A stretch of DNA of 9,539 nt from positions 1 through 9,539 of the forward strand of contig JALVVO010000172.1 of the NCBI GenBank assembly GCA_027023345.1, written 5' to 3'. Under the pieces are notes generated by a model that saw only the letters and a list, made by a program, of their open reading frames with translations, was not told where the DNA came from and made no database searches. This document shows, piece after piece, positions 1 to 7,002 of this stretch. A program made the position numbers and the translations under genes. This stretch comes from Thermaceae bacterium. Lineage in GTDB: Bacteria; Deinococcota; Deinococci; Deinococcales; Marinithermaceae. The stretch's first letter is position 1. The number at the start of each line of letters is the position of its first letter.

Positions 1-575
1 CCAGGGACCCCACCCCCCGGCGGAACGCGACCCTGCTCTCCATCGCGCCCACCGGGACGATCAGCATCCTGGCCGGGACCACGCCCTCGATCGAGCCCCT
101 CTTCGCGGTGGCCTACACCCGCGAGGGGGTCCTCGGCGGAGAGGCCCTTCCCGAGGTCAACCCGCTCTTCGTGCGGATGATGGAGGAGCGGGGGGCCGAC
201 TGGCGGAGGGTGGTGCGCGAGGTGGCCGCGACGGGGACGCTCGAGCACGTCCCCGGCATCCCCGAGGAGGTGCGGCGGGTCTTTCGCTCGGCGCTCGAGA
301 TCCCTCCCGAGGCCCACCTCAAAATGCAGGCGGCCTGGCAGGCCCACGTGGACAACGCGGTCTCCAAGACGGTCAACCTGCGCCCCGAGGCCACCCCCGA
401 GGAGGTGGAGGCCATCTACCTCTCGGCCTGGAAGCTCGGCCTCAAGGGGATCACCGTCTTCCGCTACGGCTCGAAGGGGGAGCAGGTCTTGAAGCTCGGC
501 TTCCATCCCCGGGGGCTCAAGAAGCCCGAGCCCCTCCACACCTGGGCCGAGGAGGCCGAGCGGGAAGGGAGGTAA
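1..575 (+). CDS. nrdJ: Adenosylcobalamin-dependent ribonucleotide reductase, class II, C-terminal part (5' end outside window)
   Basis: Class II reductases convert ribonucleotides to deoxyribonucleotides in the cytoplasm using a radical made from coenzyme B12. About 190 codons are visible, read from base 3. The first residues include NATLLSIAPTGTISILAG followed by TTPSIEPLF, the conserved barrel segment just before the end of NrdJ proteins. Further on are NAVSKTVNL and the late family block AWKLGLKGITVFRYGSKGEQ. The stop is TAA at 573-575. A GTG at 108 is internal, since the frame is open and conserved upstream of it. Unusually, there is no cysteine in the visible C-terminal part after the PTG block: the protein ends in a charged tail (EEAEREGR) where many NrdJ proteins carry a cysteine-rich, CxxC-type tail that re-reduces the active site. 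The thiamine-binding-family gene starts 2 bases after the stop, so the two are probably co-transcribed. Family identification is firm. Confidence 0.95.
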   Translation, partial: RDPTPRRNATLLSIAPTGTISILAGTTPSIEPLFAVAYTREGVLGGEALPEVNPLFVRMMEERGADWRRVVREVAATGTLEHVPGIPEEVRRVFRSALEIPPEAHLKMQAAWQAHVDNAVSKTVNLRPEATPEEVEAIYLSAWKLGLKGITVFRYGSKGEQVLKLGFHPRGLKKPEPLHTWAEEAEREGR

Positions 576-577
576 GG

Positions 578-883
578 GTGTCGGTTCTGATGGAGTTCGC
601 GATCTTCCCCACCGACAAGGGGGAAAGCGTGAGCCCCTACGTGGCCCGCGTCCTGGAGGTGGTCCAAAAGAGCGGCCACCTCCACCAGCTCACCGCCATG
701 GGCACGATCGTCGAGACCGAGCGCTTCGAGGAGGCGACCCGGCTCCTCGACGCCGCCTACCGGGCGCTCGCCCCCGACTGCCGCCGGGTCTACCTGGTGG
801 CCAAGTTCGACGTCCGCGAGGGCCCGACCGGGCGGCTCGAGGCCAAGGTGCGGGCGGTAGAGGAGAAGGTGCGTAGTGCGTAG
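578..883 (+). CDS. Thiamine-binding family protein (MTH1187/YkoF-like, Pfam Thiamine_BP)
   Basis: A 101-residue cytoplasmic protein of the MTH1187 (formerly DUF77) family, small ferredoxin-like folds that form oligomers; some members bind thiamine or its pyrimidine moiety. Family hallmarks are EFAIFPTDKGESVSPYVARV near the N-terminus, SGHLHQLTAMGTIVE at about 32-46, CRRVYLVAKFDVREG in the second half and the closing KVRAVEEKV helix; length is typical. The start is GTG at 578, five bases after a good Shine-Dalgarno (AAGGGAGGT, 565-573) that overlaps the nrdJ stop, so translation is probably coupled to nrdJ. The last four residues (VRSA) and the TAG stop are encoded by the heptamer repeat at 869-945, so the original C-terminus may have been altered by repeat insertion. 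No thiamine transport gene is visible nearby, and its biological role here is unknown. Confidence 0.9.
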   Translation: MSVLMEFAIFPTDKGESVSPYVARVLEVVQKSGHLHQLTAMGTIVETERFEEATRLLDAAYRALAPDCRRVYLVAKFDVREGPTGRLEAKVRAVEEKVRSA

Positions 884-945
884 TACGTAGTGCGTGGTGG
901 GGGAAAATTTTCACTACGTACCACGTACTACGAACCACGCACTAC
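869..945. repeat. Heptamer-based imperfect inverted repeat between convergent genes; possible bidirectional terminator
   Basis: The left arm (869-900) is a tandem array of 7-base units: GTGCGTA, GTGCGTA, GTACGTA, GTGCGTG, then GTGG. The right arm (912-945) carries the complementary orientation in units CACTAC, GTACCAC, GTACTAC, GAACCAC, GCACTAC. The arms flank a G-run and the palindrome AAAATTTT (904-911), so RNA from either strand can fold into a long, interrupted hairpin. It lies between the ends of the thiamine-binding-family gene and guaB and supplies the TAG stop of both (881-883 on plus, 942-944 on minus). There is no clean U-tract after either arm, so terminator function is inferred from position and folding only. 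The units resemble the short tandem heptamer repeats known in cyanobacteria and some other bacteria; whether this is one of many genomic copies cannot be seen here. Confidence 0.8.
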
Positions 946-2393
946 CTCGAATAATTCGGCGCCTCCTTGGTGATGGTCACGTCGTGGGGGTGGCTCTCGA
1001 TCAACCCGGCCATGGTGATGCGGACGAAGCGGGCCCGCTCCCGGAAGGTCTCGATGTCGGGGCTCCCGGTGTAGCCCATGGCCGCTCGGAGGCCGCCCAC
1101 GATCTGAAAGAGCACGTCGGCCACCGGCCCCTTGTAGGGCACCATCCCCTCGATCCCCTCGGGGACGAGCTTCTTCGCCTCTTCCTGGAAGTAGCGCCCG
1201 GCCGAACCCCGCTGCATCGCCCCCAGGCTGCCCATGCCCCGGTAGACCTTGTAGCGCCGGCCGTCCTTGATGATCTCCTCGCCGGGGGCTTCGTAGGTGC
1301 CCGCCAGCATGCTCCCGAGCATCACCGTGTGGGCGCCGGCGGCGATCGCCTTGGCCACGTCGCCGGTGTACTTGACCCCGCCGTCGGCGATCACCGGCAC
1401 GTCGGTGCCCTCGAGCCCCCGCACCGCCTCCATCACCGCGGTGATCTGGGGCATGCCCACCCCGGTGACCACCCGGGTGGTGCAGATCGAGCCCGGCCCA
1501 ATCCCCACCTTCACCGCGTCGGCGCCGGCCTCGGCGAGGGCCCGGGCGCCCTCGGCGGTGGCCACGTTGCCGCCGATCACCTCGACCGAAAAGCGCTCCT
1601 TGAGGGATCGCACCGCCTCCAGCACCCCCTTCGAGTGGCCGTGGGCGCTGTCCACCACCAGCACGTCCACCCCGGCCTCGACCAGGGCGGCGGCCCGGTC
1701 CAAAAGCTCGGGCCCCGGGCTCACCGCCGCCCCCACCAGGAGGCGGCCCTCCGCGTCCTTGGCGGCGTTCGGGAACTGGCGGCGCTTGACGATGTCCTTC
1801 AGCGTGATCAGGCCCTTGAGCCGGCCTTCCTCGTCCACCAGGGGGAGCTTCTCGATCTTGTGGGCCTTCAGGATGCGCTCGGCCTCTTCGAGGCTCGTCC
1901 CCGGCGGGGCGGTGACCAGCCGCTCGATCGGGGTCATCACCTCGGTGACCGGCCGGGAGAGGTCCTCTTCGAAGCGCAGGTCGCGGTTCGTCACCAGGCC
2001 TAGGAGACGGCCGTGGAAGTCCACCACCGGGAGGCCGCCGATCTTGTACTCGGCGAAGAGCCGCTCGGCGTCCTCGAGCTTCGCGTTCGGCGGCAGGGTG
2101 ATGGGGTCGGTGACCATGCCCGCCTCGCTTCGCTTGACCCGGTGCACCATCTCGGCCTGAGCCTCGATGGAGAGGTTCTTGTGGATGACCCCGAGCCCCC
2201 CCTCGCGGGCCATGGCGATCGCCATCTTGGCCTCGGTGACGGTGTCCATGGCGGCCGAGAGGATGGGGATCGATAGCCTCAGCTTCCGCGTGAGCCGGGT
2301 GGCGGTGTCCACCTCGCGGGGCAGGACCTCGGAGTAGGCGGGGACTAGAAGGACGTCGTCGAAGGTCAGGGCTTCGCCCAGGATCTTCGGCAT
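942..2393 (-). CDS. guaB: Inosine-5'-monophosphate dehydrogenase
   Basis: IMP dehydrogenase oxidises IMP to XMP with NAD+, the rate-limiting step of guanine nucleotide synthesis, in the cytoplasm. The 483-residue protein is full length for the bacterial family. It opens with EALTFDDVLLVPAYSEVLP and has ILSAAMDTVTE (44-54). Two CBS domains lie at about 92-205 (VTDPITL, VMTPIERLVTAPPGTSLEEA), followed by VDSAHGHSKG (248-256). The catalytic loop is GIGPGSICTTRVVTG, with the nucleophilic Cys at 304. IADGGVKYTGD (335-345) follows, and the flap Arg-Tyr pair sits at 400-401 in RGSAGRYFQ. The ATG at 2391-2393 is chosen because homology starts there; the same frame stays open far upstream through antisense panC, which is only G+C bias. 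No Shine-Dalgarno precedes the ATG, but a perfect TATAAT lies 10 bases upstream, suggesting a near-leaderless message. The stop lies in the heptamer repeat. Confidence 0.97.
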   Translation of the reverse strand: MPKILGEALTFDDVLLVPAYSEVLPREVDTATRLTRKLRLSIPILSAAMDTVTEAKMAIAMAREGGLGVIHKNLSIEAQAEMVHRVKRSEAGMVTDPITLPPNAKLEDAERLFAEYKIGGLPVVDFHGRLLGLVTNRDLRFEEDLSRPVTEVMTPIERLVTAPPGTSLEEAERILKAHKIEKLPLVDEEGRLKGLITLKDIVKRRQFPNAAKDAEGRLLVGAAVSPGPELLDRAAALVEAGVDVLVVDSAHGHSKGVLEAVRSLKERFSVEVIGGNVATAEGARALAEAGADAVKVGIGPGSICTTRVVTGVGMPQITAVMEAVRGLEGTDVPVIADGGVKYTGDVAKAIAAGAHTVMLGSMLAGTYEAPGEEIIKDGRRYKVYRGMGSLGAMQRGSAGRYFQEEAKKLVPEGIEGMVPYKGPVADVLFQIVGGLRAAMGYTGSPDIETFRERARFVRITMAGLIESHPHDVTITKEAPNYSR

Positions 2394-2403
2394 ATTGCGC
2401 CCG

Positions 2404-2409
2404 ATTATA
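2404..2409 (-). promoter_or_regulatory. Candidate guaB -10 box (near-leaderless promoter)
   Basis: Read on the minus strand this is a perfect TATAAT, with 10 bases between it and the guaB ATG. Transcription would begin about 7 bases downstream, leaving a leader of only a few bases. No Shine-Dalgarno is present between the box and the ATG, which fits leaderless translation as is common in Thermus and Deinococcus. No convincing -35 hexamer is visible at 16-18 base spacing, where the sequence lies in the 3' end of the upstream membrane-protein gene. Confidence 0.6.
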
Positions 2410-2413
2410 CGCG

Positions 2414-2695
2414 CTACTTCTTCGGCTTCTTGAGGGCCTCGGCCGGGGGCGGCAAAAAGTCCGCCATCAGCCACCGGTAGGCGAGGAAGTAGCCGGCGCC
2501 GTAGACCAGGAGCTGGGCCCAAAGGCTTTTTAGCCATTCCAGCCCGGCGGCGATGCCTAAAGCGAGCAGGACCGAGATCCCAAAGACCAGCACGAAGGTC
2601 TTGGCCATCAGCTTCAAGACCTTGGGCAGGGTGAGCTTTCGGGCCTCGGCCGCGAGCTTTCTTTGCAACTTCTTCGCCCGCCGTTTCTTCCCCAC
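2414..2695 (-). CDS. Small two-helix membrane protein of unknown function
   Basis: A 93-residue protein I do not recognise. The first 30 residues are very basic (MGKKRRAKKLQRK and following). Two hydrophobic segments are likely transmembrane helices, at about 33-53 (FVLVFGISVLLALGIAAGL) and 58-76 (LWAQLLVYGAGYFLAYRW). A lysine-rich tail ends EALKKPKK. The positive N-terminus and C-terminus with two helices predict both ends in the cytoplasm. The start is GTG at 2693-2695, taken as translated M; the candidate -10 box TATATT lies 7 bases upstream, implying a leaderless message. Its stop is 20 bases from the guaB ATG, so read-through into guaB is possible although guaB has its own -10 box. Believed real because of its membrane-protein composition on an otherwise gene-free strand and its promoter. 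A link to guaB function is not shown. Confidence 0.75.
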   Translation of the reverse strand: MGKKRRAKKLQRKLAAEARKLTLPKVLKLMAKTFVLVFGISVLLALGIAAGLEWLKSLWAQLLVYGAGYFLAYRWLMADFLPPPAEALKKPKK

Positions 2696-2717
2696 GTCCC
2701 CGAATATACTGGCTTAC
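2696..2717. promoter_or_regulatory. Symmetric bidirectional promoter with leaderless GTG starts on both sides
   Basis: This 22-base gap separates the GTG of the 93-residue membrane protein (minus) from the GTG of panC (plus). Its centre holds AATATACT (2703-2710). On plus it gives a -10 box TATACT (2705-2710), exactly 7 bases before the panC GTG; on minus it gives TATATT (2708-2703), exactly 7 bases before the other GTG. Neither gap has room for a Shine-Dalgarno. A 7-base distance from the -10 box puts transcription start at or next to the start codon, so both messages would be leaderless. No clear -35 boxes are visible; they would lie inside the opposing coding regions. Confidence 0.65.
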
Positions 2718-3548
2718 GTGCGCGTGGTGCGGCGCCCCCAGGAGCTCGGCGCGGCCCTTCCCCGCGGGGGCGTGGGGTTCGTGCCCACCATGGGCTACCT
2801 GCACGAGGGGCACCTGGCGCTGGTCCGCCGGGCCCGGGCGGAAAACCCCTTCGTCGCGGTCTCCATCTTCGTCAACCCATTGCAGTTCGGCCCCGGCGAG
2901 GACTACGACCGCTACCCCCGGGACGAGGCCCGGGACCTGGCGATGCTCGAGGCCGAGGGGGTGGACCTCGTCTTTTTGCCCACCCCCGAGGCCCTCTACC
3001 CCGAGGGCTTTTCCACCCACGTCGAGGTCACCGGCCCCCTCACCGAGCGCTTCGAGGGGGCCCACCGCCCCGGCCACTTCCGCGGCGTGACCACGGTGGT
3101 GGCGAAGCTCTTCCACCTCTTCCACCCCGACCGGGCGTACTTCGGCGAGAAGGACTTCCAGCAGCTCGCCGTGATCCGCCACATGGTCCGGGACCTGAAC
3201 TTTCCCCTCGAGGTCGTCGGCGTGCCCACCGTTCGCGAGCCCGACGGGCTCGCGCTTTCCTCCCGCAACGTCTACCTCACCCCGGAGCACCGGAAGGAGG
3301 CGCCGAAGCTCTACCGGGCCTTGCTCGCCGCCCGCGAGGCGGCCCGGTCCGGGCGTTCGGTCGCCGAGGCCGAGGCCGCGGCGAAAGCGATCCTGGACAC
3401 CATTCCGGACTTCGCCCTCGATTACTTTGCTATCGTGCATCCGGGCACATTCGCCTCCCTCGAGGACTGGGTCCCGGGCGCGCGCGCCCTGGTCGCCGGG
3501 CGCTTCCCCGAGGTGCGCTTGATCGACAACCTGGAGGTCTACCCATGA
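2718..3548 (+). CDS. panC: Pantothenate synthetase (pantoate--beta-alanine ligase)
   Basis: PanC joins pantoate and beta-alanine using ATP, through a pantoyl-adenylate, giving pantothenate for coenzyme A synthesis in the cytoplasm. The 276-residue protein is of normal length. Motifs in order: FVPTMGYLHEGHLAL (21-35), containing the HIGH-like ATP-binding HEGH; FVNPLQFGPGEDYDRYPR (51-68); GHFRGVTTVVAKLF (119-132); YFGEKDFQQL (141-150); and REPDGLALSSRNVYL (173-187), with the KMSKS-like loop. The start is GTG at 2718, with VRVVRRPQEL giving the typical short lead before the first strand; more upstream codons in frame belong to the divergent gene. A candidate -10 box lies 7 bases before the GTG. 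The TGA overlaps the pilT ATG as ATGA, so panC and pilT are almost certainly on one message. Confidence 0.96.
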   Translation: MRVVRRPQELGAALPRGGVGFVPTMGYLHEGHLALVRRARAENPFVAVSIFVNPLQFGPGEDYDRYPRDEARDLAMLEAEGVDLVFLPTPEALYPEGFSTHVEVTGPLTERFEGAHRPGHFRGVTTVVAKLFHLFHPDRAYFGEKDFQQLAVIRHMVRDLNFPLEVVGVPTVREPDGLALSSRNVYLTPEHRKEAPKLYRALLAAREAARSGRSVAEAEAAAKAILDTIPDFALDYFAIVHPGTFASLEDWVPGARALVAGRFPEVRLIDNLEVYP

Positions 3549-4627
3549 CGGTCTACGAGATGCTCGCGGAGATGGTCCGCCGCCGGGCCTCCGACGTGCA
3601 CCTGCAGGCCGGCGCCCCCCCGATGATGCGGGTGGACGGCAAGCTGATCCCCTTCGAGGAGAAGCACCTCACCCCCGAGGCCACCGAGGCGATCGCCAAG
3701 GCGCTCACCACGCCGGAGCAGTGGGACCGCTTCCTCAAGGAGAAGGAGCTCGACTTCGCCTACACCATCCCCAAGATCGCCCGCTTCCGGTGCAACCTCA
3801 TGCGCCAGCGGGGCTCGGTGGGCATCGTGATGCGGGTGGTGCCGGGCGAGGTGCCGAGCTTCGAGGCCCTGGGTCTTCCCCGGCCCATCATGGAGGAGGT
3901 CGCTGCCCGCGAGCGTGGCCTGGTCCTGGTCACCGGTCCCACCGGCTCGGGCAAGTCCACCACCCTGGCCTCGTTGATCGACCACATCAACCGGAACTAC
4001 GCCAAGAACATCATCACCATCGAGGACCCCATCGAGTACCTGCACAAGAACAAGAAGAGCCTAGTCATCCAGCGCGAGGTGGGCATCGACACCAACTCCT
4101 TCCACGCCGGCCTGGTGCGTGCCCTCCGGCAGGACCCGGACGTGATCCTGATCGGGGAGATGCGGGACCGCGAGACCGTCGAGGCCGCCATCCAGGCCGC
4201 CCAGACCGGGCACCTCGTCTTCTCCACCCTCCACACCCTGGACGCAGTCCGGACCATCAACCGGATCATCGACTTCTTCCCCTTGAACGAGCACCAGCAG
4301 ATCCGGATCCTTCTCGCCGAGAGCCTGCTCGCGATCTTCTCCCAGCGGCTCCTTCCCCGGGCGGGCGGCCAGGGACGGGTGCTGGCCATGGAGATCCTGC
4401 TGGCCACCGAGCTCATTCGCGATTACATCAAGGACGAGAAGAAGACCCCGCTCATTCGCGACGCCCTGGCCGAGGACAACGTCCGCGGCATGCAGACCTT
4501 CGACCAGCACCTGGTGCGCCTCTACCACGAGGGGCTGATCACCCGCGAGGACGCCCTCGCCGCCGCCACCAGCCCCCACGAGTTCAAACTGCTCCTTACC
4601 AAGCAGCTTGGCGAGAGCGTGGGGTAG
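3545..4627 (+). CDS. pilT: Type IV pilus retraction ATPase PilT
   Basis: PilT is a hexameric cytoplasmic motor that powers pilus retraction for twitching motility and DNA uptake. The 360-residue protein has the expected N-terminal block (RRRASDVHLQAGAPP, 12-26), Walker A GPTGSGKST (131-139), Asp box TIEDPIE (158-164), Walker B region VILIGEMRDRET (200-211), His box TGHLVFSTLHT (221-231) and GMQTFDQHL (315-323). The PilT C-terminal AIRNLIRE motif aligns with LIRDYIKD (290-297), a divergent but ungapped version. Length and the absence of an extra N-terminal domain separate it from PilB. The ATG at 3545 has a Shine-Dalgarno GGAGG (3533-3537) inside the end of panC and overlaps the panC stop. Relatives in this phylum can have more than one pilT; which paralogue this is cannot be decided from the window. 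No pilin or assembly genes are adjacent. Confidence 0.95.
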   Translation: MTVYEMLAEMVRRRASDVHLQAGAPPMMRVDGKLIPFEEKHLTPEATEAIAKALTTPEQWDRFLKEKELDFAYTIPKIARFRCNLMRQRGSVGIVMRVVPGEVPSFEALGLPRPIMEEVAARERGLVLVTGPTGSGKSTTLASLIDHINRNYAKNIITIEDPIEYLHKNKKSLVIQREVGIDTNSFHAGLVRALRQDPDVILIGEMRDRETVEAAIQAAQTGHLVFSTLHTLDAVRTINRIIDFFPLNEHQQIRILLAESLLAIFSQRLLPRAGGQGRVLAMEILLATELIRDYIKDEKKTPLIRDALAEDNVRGMQTFDQHLVRLYHEGLITREDALAAATSPHEFKLLLTKQLGESVG

Positions 4628-4637
4628 CCGGTTGCCG

Positions 4638-4654
4638 TAGTATGGCGGCGGAGG
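4638..4654 (+). promoter_or_regulatory. Candidate fba -10 box and ribosome-binding site
   Basis: In the 33 bases between pilT and fba there is TAGTAT (4638-4643), a 4-of-6 match to the -10 consensus, and a clear Shine-Dalgarno GGAGG (4650-4654) six bases before the fba ATG. No convincing -35 box is visible. The ribosome-binding site is well supported; the promoter is weak, and fba may also be read through from panC-pilT. Confidence 0.4.
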
Positions 4655-4660
4655 TTCGCC

Positions 4661-5581
<921 letters not shown>

Positions 5582-5595
5582 GGGCTAGAACAAGA

Positions 5596-5626
5596 GGGGG
5601 CCGGCGTCCGCCGGCCCCCCTTCTTT
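5596..5626. terminator. Intrinsic terminator between fba and the convergent lipoprotein gene
   Basis: A perfect G+C stem pairs GGGGGCCGGCG (5596-5606) with CGCCGGCCCCC (5609-5619); in practice about ten pairs with a GTCC loop. It is followed on plus by C then TTCTTT (5621-5626), 14 bases after the fba stop. On minus the stem is followed by TCTTGTTCT, a poorer T-rich tract, so it may also stop transcription of the lipoprotein gene ending at 5637. Confidence 0.9.
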
Positions 5627-5636
5627 GGCCACCTCG

Positions 5637-6977
5637 TTAGGGCACCACGTAGCTCCCCTTCTTGCTCGCCATCTTGAGGTCGAGGCCGGGGAGGCGGGGC
5701 AGGGGGTTCGGAAGCGGCAGGGGCTCGCCGGCGAGGATCTCGCCGAGGGGCTTGTTGGCCACGATGGCGATGGCCTCCCAGTTCAGGGTCTCGCCCTTAA
5801 AGGGCCTGGCTCCGTGGAAACCGGGGGCCCCGCTCAGATCGGGGACTTGGTACTCCGTCCTGCCTTCCAGCCAGCCGGTGCTCACCAGGGCGAACTCGTT
5901 GAACTCGGGGAACTCGGCGACGAAGGCGTAGCCGATGAGGTCCGGGGCAGGGGGACCGCTCCAGCTAAAGCGCGGGAGCGCGTCCTCCTCGACGCTCGGG
6001 TCGAACTGCTCGGCGGGCAGCGCGAACGCGAGATCCTCGCCTTCGTGACCGAGCACCCGGACGTTGCCGGCCCGGTAGGTGCCGGTCGCGTCCCTGGCGC
6101 TGGCCTCGGCCCAGTAGACGTCGCCGTCTTCGGTACCGGGGATCAGCTGGTAGCTCCCGCCGGCGTCGTCGCCGGTTCCGAGCGCGGGGTTGTGGTCGGG
6201 GTCATTGGAGCCGTGGGGGACTACCAGGCCCTTTTTGGACACGAAGCCGACCCCGAACCAGGGGTCCTGGTCCGCCCACGAGGGCAGGTCGAAGGGGTCT
6301 ACCGAAGCGGAGGAAGGGGCGTCGGCGGCGGTTAGCTCATATTCGCAAGGGGTGGCGCAGACGGGCGGGTTGGAGGCGTTGAAGTTGCGGACGAATTTGA
6401 TCCGCTCGATGAAGTCGGGGGCGTACTTGGTGGTGGTGTCGGAGTAAGCGACGAGGAGCAGATCCCGGTCTTCCTCCGCCAGGAAGTAGAGGGTCTCGGC
6501 GCTGCCCAGGGCCGCCTGTTCATCGCTCCAGGTGGAGCGCAGCCAGACGTGGTCGTACCCCGTGTCCCCGCTCGCGGCCGTGGCCATGATCTGCGCCGAG
6601 GTGACAGCGTACTGCGCGTAGTCCGCGATGCCCATGCAGCCTACGCGGAGCTCGGTGGCCTCGTCGGTGGTCAGCTGGTAGACCCGTACGAACCCAAAGG
6701 TCGCGAAGCCCATGCCGGTGGGCAGGCAGTTCACCGCCACCCCGTAGCGCTTTTCCCCGGCGGGGACGGTGAAGACGTAGGTGCCCACCTCCTTCGGGAG
6801 GGCCACCTTCCATTCGCCGTCGCCCACCTGGTAGACCACCCGGCCGGTGCCGGCCCCGCCAAAGGGGGCCACCAGGTGCACGGTCACCTCGGTGCCCGCG
6901 GGCCCAAGGGGCCCGCAGGCCGCCAGCCAGAGAAGGCCGAGGAGCCCGGCTCCCGCGGCCAAGATCCATCGTTTCAT
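5637..6977 (-). CDS. Predicted lipoprotein of unknown function, 446 residues
   Basis: I do not recognise the family. The N-terminus is a clear lipoprotein signal: MKRW, a hydrophobic stretch (5-18), then lipobox LAAC with Cys21, so the mature protein is predicted to be lipid-anchored in the envelope. An N-terminal part (about 28-115) looks like a beta-sandwich, with alternating strands TEVTVHLVAP, GRVVYQVGDGEWKVAL and TYVFTVPAG. Four further cysteines (84, 114, 207, 211) could form two disulfides, 84-114 and 207-211. A C-terminal part (about 335-405) has FSWSGPPAPDLIGYAFVAE and TEYQVPD, reminiscent of fibronectin-III-like folds in secreted proteins, then a proline/leucine-rich stretch (418-430). 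The ATG at 6975-6977 has a strong Shine-Dalgarno (GGGAGGT, 6984-6990) six bases upstream. It lies 50 bases downstream of another lipoprotein gene on the same strand. It was recognised by codon use, signal and ribosome-binding site, not by homology. Confidence 0.85.
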   Translation of the reverse strand: MKRWILAAGAGLLGLLWLAACGPLGPAGTEVTVHLVAPFGGAGTGRVVYQVGDGEWKVALPKEVGTYVFTVPAGEKRYGVAVNCLPTGMGFATFGFVRVYQLTTDEATELRVGCMGIADYAQYAVTSAQIMATAASGDTGYDHVWLRSTWSDEQAALGSAETLYFLAEEDRDLLLVAYSDTTTKYAPDFIERIKFVRNFNASNPPVCATPCEYELTAADAPSSASVDPFDLPSWADQDPWFGVGFVSKKGLVVPHGSNDPDHNPALGTGDDAGGSYQLIPGTEDGDVYWAEASARDATGTYRAGNVRVLGHEGEDLAFALPAEQFDPSVEEDALPRFSWSGPPAPDLIGYAFVAEFPEFNEFALVSTGWLEGRTEYQVPDLSGAPGFHGARPFKGETLNWEAIAIVANKPLGEILAGEPLPLPNPLPRLPGLDLKMASKKGSYVVP

Positions 6978-7002
6978 CGCTTCACCTCCCTTTTCGCTCA
7001 GG

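Noticed and set aside
869..945. The heptamer array considered as a CRISPR array
   Set aside because: Units are 7 bases, contiguous and without spacers, and the two halves are inverted.
894..2003. A 369-codon plus-strand open frame opposite guaB
   Set aside because: Its composition (His/Gly/Asp/Leu-rich, no domains) is that of an antisense shadow of guaB, and it starts within the heptamer repeat.
942..3440. An 832-codon open minus frame joining guaB to antisense panC
   Set aside because: Only the part from the ATG at 2393 matches IMP dehydrogenase; the rest is the reverse of panC, held open by high G+C codon bias.
4445..4495. Apparent 12-residue deletion in PilT before GMQTFDQHL
   Set aside because: It came from aligning AIRNLIRE to LIRDALAE (303-310). 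Aligning the motif to LIRDYIKD (290-297) removes the gap.
2663..4627. A long frame that looks like an N-terminal extension of pilT through panC
   Set aside because: Before the pilT ATG at 3545 the translation is low-complexity Arg/Pro/Gly from panC read out of frame; the ATGA junction and Shine-Dalgarno support the start at 3545.
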